From NCBI GenBank assembly GCA_937959315.1, contig CALGRC010000119.1, positions 1-7,834 on the forward strand: 7,834 bases of DNA. The letters run 5' to 3'. A program made the position numbers and the translations under genes. Source of the stretch: an uncultured Clostridia bacterium. GTDB lineage: Bacteria > Bacillota > Clostridia > UMGS1810. Below the pieces are notes generated by a model, which worked only from the letters and a program-made list of their open reading frames with translations, was not told the origin of the DNA and did no database searches. This document shows, one piece after another, positions 7,602 through 7,834 of the stretch. Position 1 is the stretch's first letter, and each line of letters starts with the position of its first letter.

Positions 7602-7834
7602 ATGATCATCGATTATATCGGCGTCAAGGAGATCAACGGGTCCCTGATTACCCTCGACGGTATCCGGGACGCCACCTTTGAAGAAACGGTCCTCATCCGT
7701 CTGGAAAATGGCACCGAACGCTCCGGCCGTATCGTGCAGATGGAGGGCGACCGGGTGGTCATCCAGGTGTTCGAGGGGACCAACGGCCTCTCCCTGTCCA
7801 ATACCCGTCATCATCCGCTCCGCAGGCGTAGAGC
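7602..7834 (+). CDS. atpB: V-type ATP synthase subunit B, 3'-truncated
   Basis: Seventy-seven codons plus two bases of the N-terminal barrel of subunit B, the non-catalytic partner of A in the head; the full protein is usually about 455-470 residues, so most of the gene is outside the window. The segment YIGVKEINGSLITLDGI, then ETVLIRLENGTERSGRIVQM and VVIQVFEGTNGLSLSNTR, follow the family closely. After NTR the family normally continues with a Thr-Arg-Phe-x-Gly-x-Pro-like segment, but here the frame reads HHPLRRRR (from about 7809) to the edge, and no other forward frame restores the expected sequence. Composition matches the atpA tail, not the rest of the operon. Identity of the first ~69 residues is secure; the last few are suspect. 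Confidence 0.88.
   Translation, partial: MIIDYIGVKEINGSLITLDGIRDATFEETVLIRLENGTERSGRIVQMEGDRVVIQVFEGTNGLSLSNTRHHPLRRRR

Larger units (their letters stand above)
7061..7834. other. Block of different codon and base composition, from mid-atpA to the right edge
   Basis: From the conserved segment HYPAINW/SYSEY (about 7064-7105) onward, Ile is ATC in 10 of 10 codons of atpA and 9 of 10 in the atpB fragment. In the earlier part of atpA it is 18 ATT, 6 ATC and 3 ATA. Val becomes 8 GTC of 11 and CTC appears 10 times in the atpA tail. G+C is about 60% over 7081-7320 by hand count, with C favoured over G, whereas the upstream genes favour G and T at third positions. The exact join cannot be placed closer than about 7060-7095. 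Confidence 0.8.

Noticed and set aside
7046..7609. Long open frame of 187 codons on the - strand over the atpA tail
   Set aside because: It is antisense to well-conserved atpA, has no family resemblance, and its openness follows from the GC-rich, C-ending codons of this block.
1..7834. CRISPR array, tRNA, rRNA, transposase or attachment site
   Set aside because: No regularly spaced repeats, no tRNA-like or rRNA-like sequence, and essentially the whole window is coding.

Overview
The window holds most of a bacterial V/A-type (rotary, V-type) ATP synthase/ATPase operon, all on the + strand. It is preceded by the 3' part of a UPF0210/DUF711 ('PFL family') gene. The subunit sequences, the long four-segment K subunit and the DUF711 protein all look like those of Clostridia (Bacillota), probably an anaerobic gut-type Oscillospiraceae or a relative. 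This taxonomic guess rests on family resemblance recalled from memory, not on a search.

Layout: a DUF711 gene truncated at the left edge (stop at 1082); subunit G/H (1103-1432); C (1425-2453); I (2470-4365); K (4389-4808); F (4825-5133); E (5133-5804); A (5801-7564); and the first 77 codons of B (7602 to the right edge). Spacing is operon-like throughout: overlaps at G/C, F/E and E/A, and gaps of 16-37 bases elsewhere. No terminator or convincing main promoter is seen, and no stretch over 300 bases lacks a gene. Subunit D, expected after B, lies outside the window.

Together the products make a rotary machine. A and B form the catalytic hexamer, E and G/H the peripheral stalks, and F and C the central-shaft tip and the socket that docks it to the membrane ring. 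K is the ion-carrying ring and I the membrane stator with the ion half-channels. The K ring carries the essential glutamate but lacks the Gln and Glu-Ser/Thr features usual in Na+ rings, so H+ is the more likely coupling ion, though this is unproven.

The most notable signal is an abrupt change of codon and base style inside atpA, near 7061-7095, exactly where the protein is highly conserved. Before it, Ile codons in atpA are mostly ATT (18 ATT, 6 ATC, 3 ATA). After it they are all ATC (10 of 10), and CTC and GTC dominate for Leu and Val. This style continues into atpB. The frame stays open and the protein stays a good subunit A, so this is either an assembly chimera between two related organisms or a true intragenic recombination. 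The last ~25 bases of the window also leave the expected atpB sequence. I see no convincing new biological system here; the rest is a well-formed V-ATPase operon with a somewhat unusual gene order.
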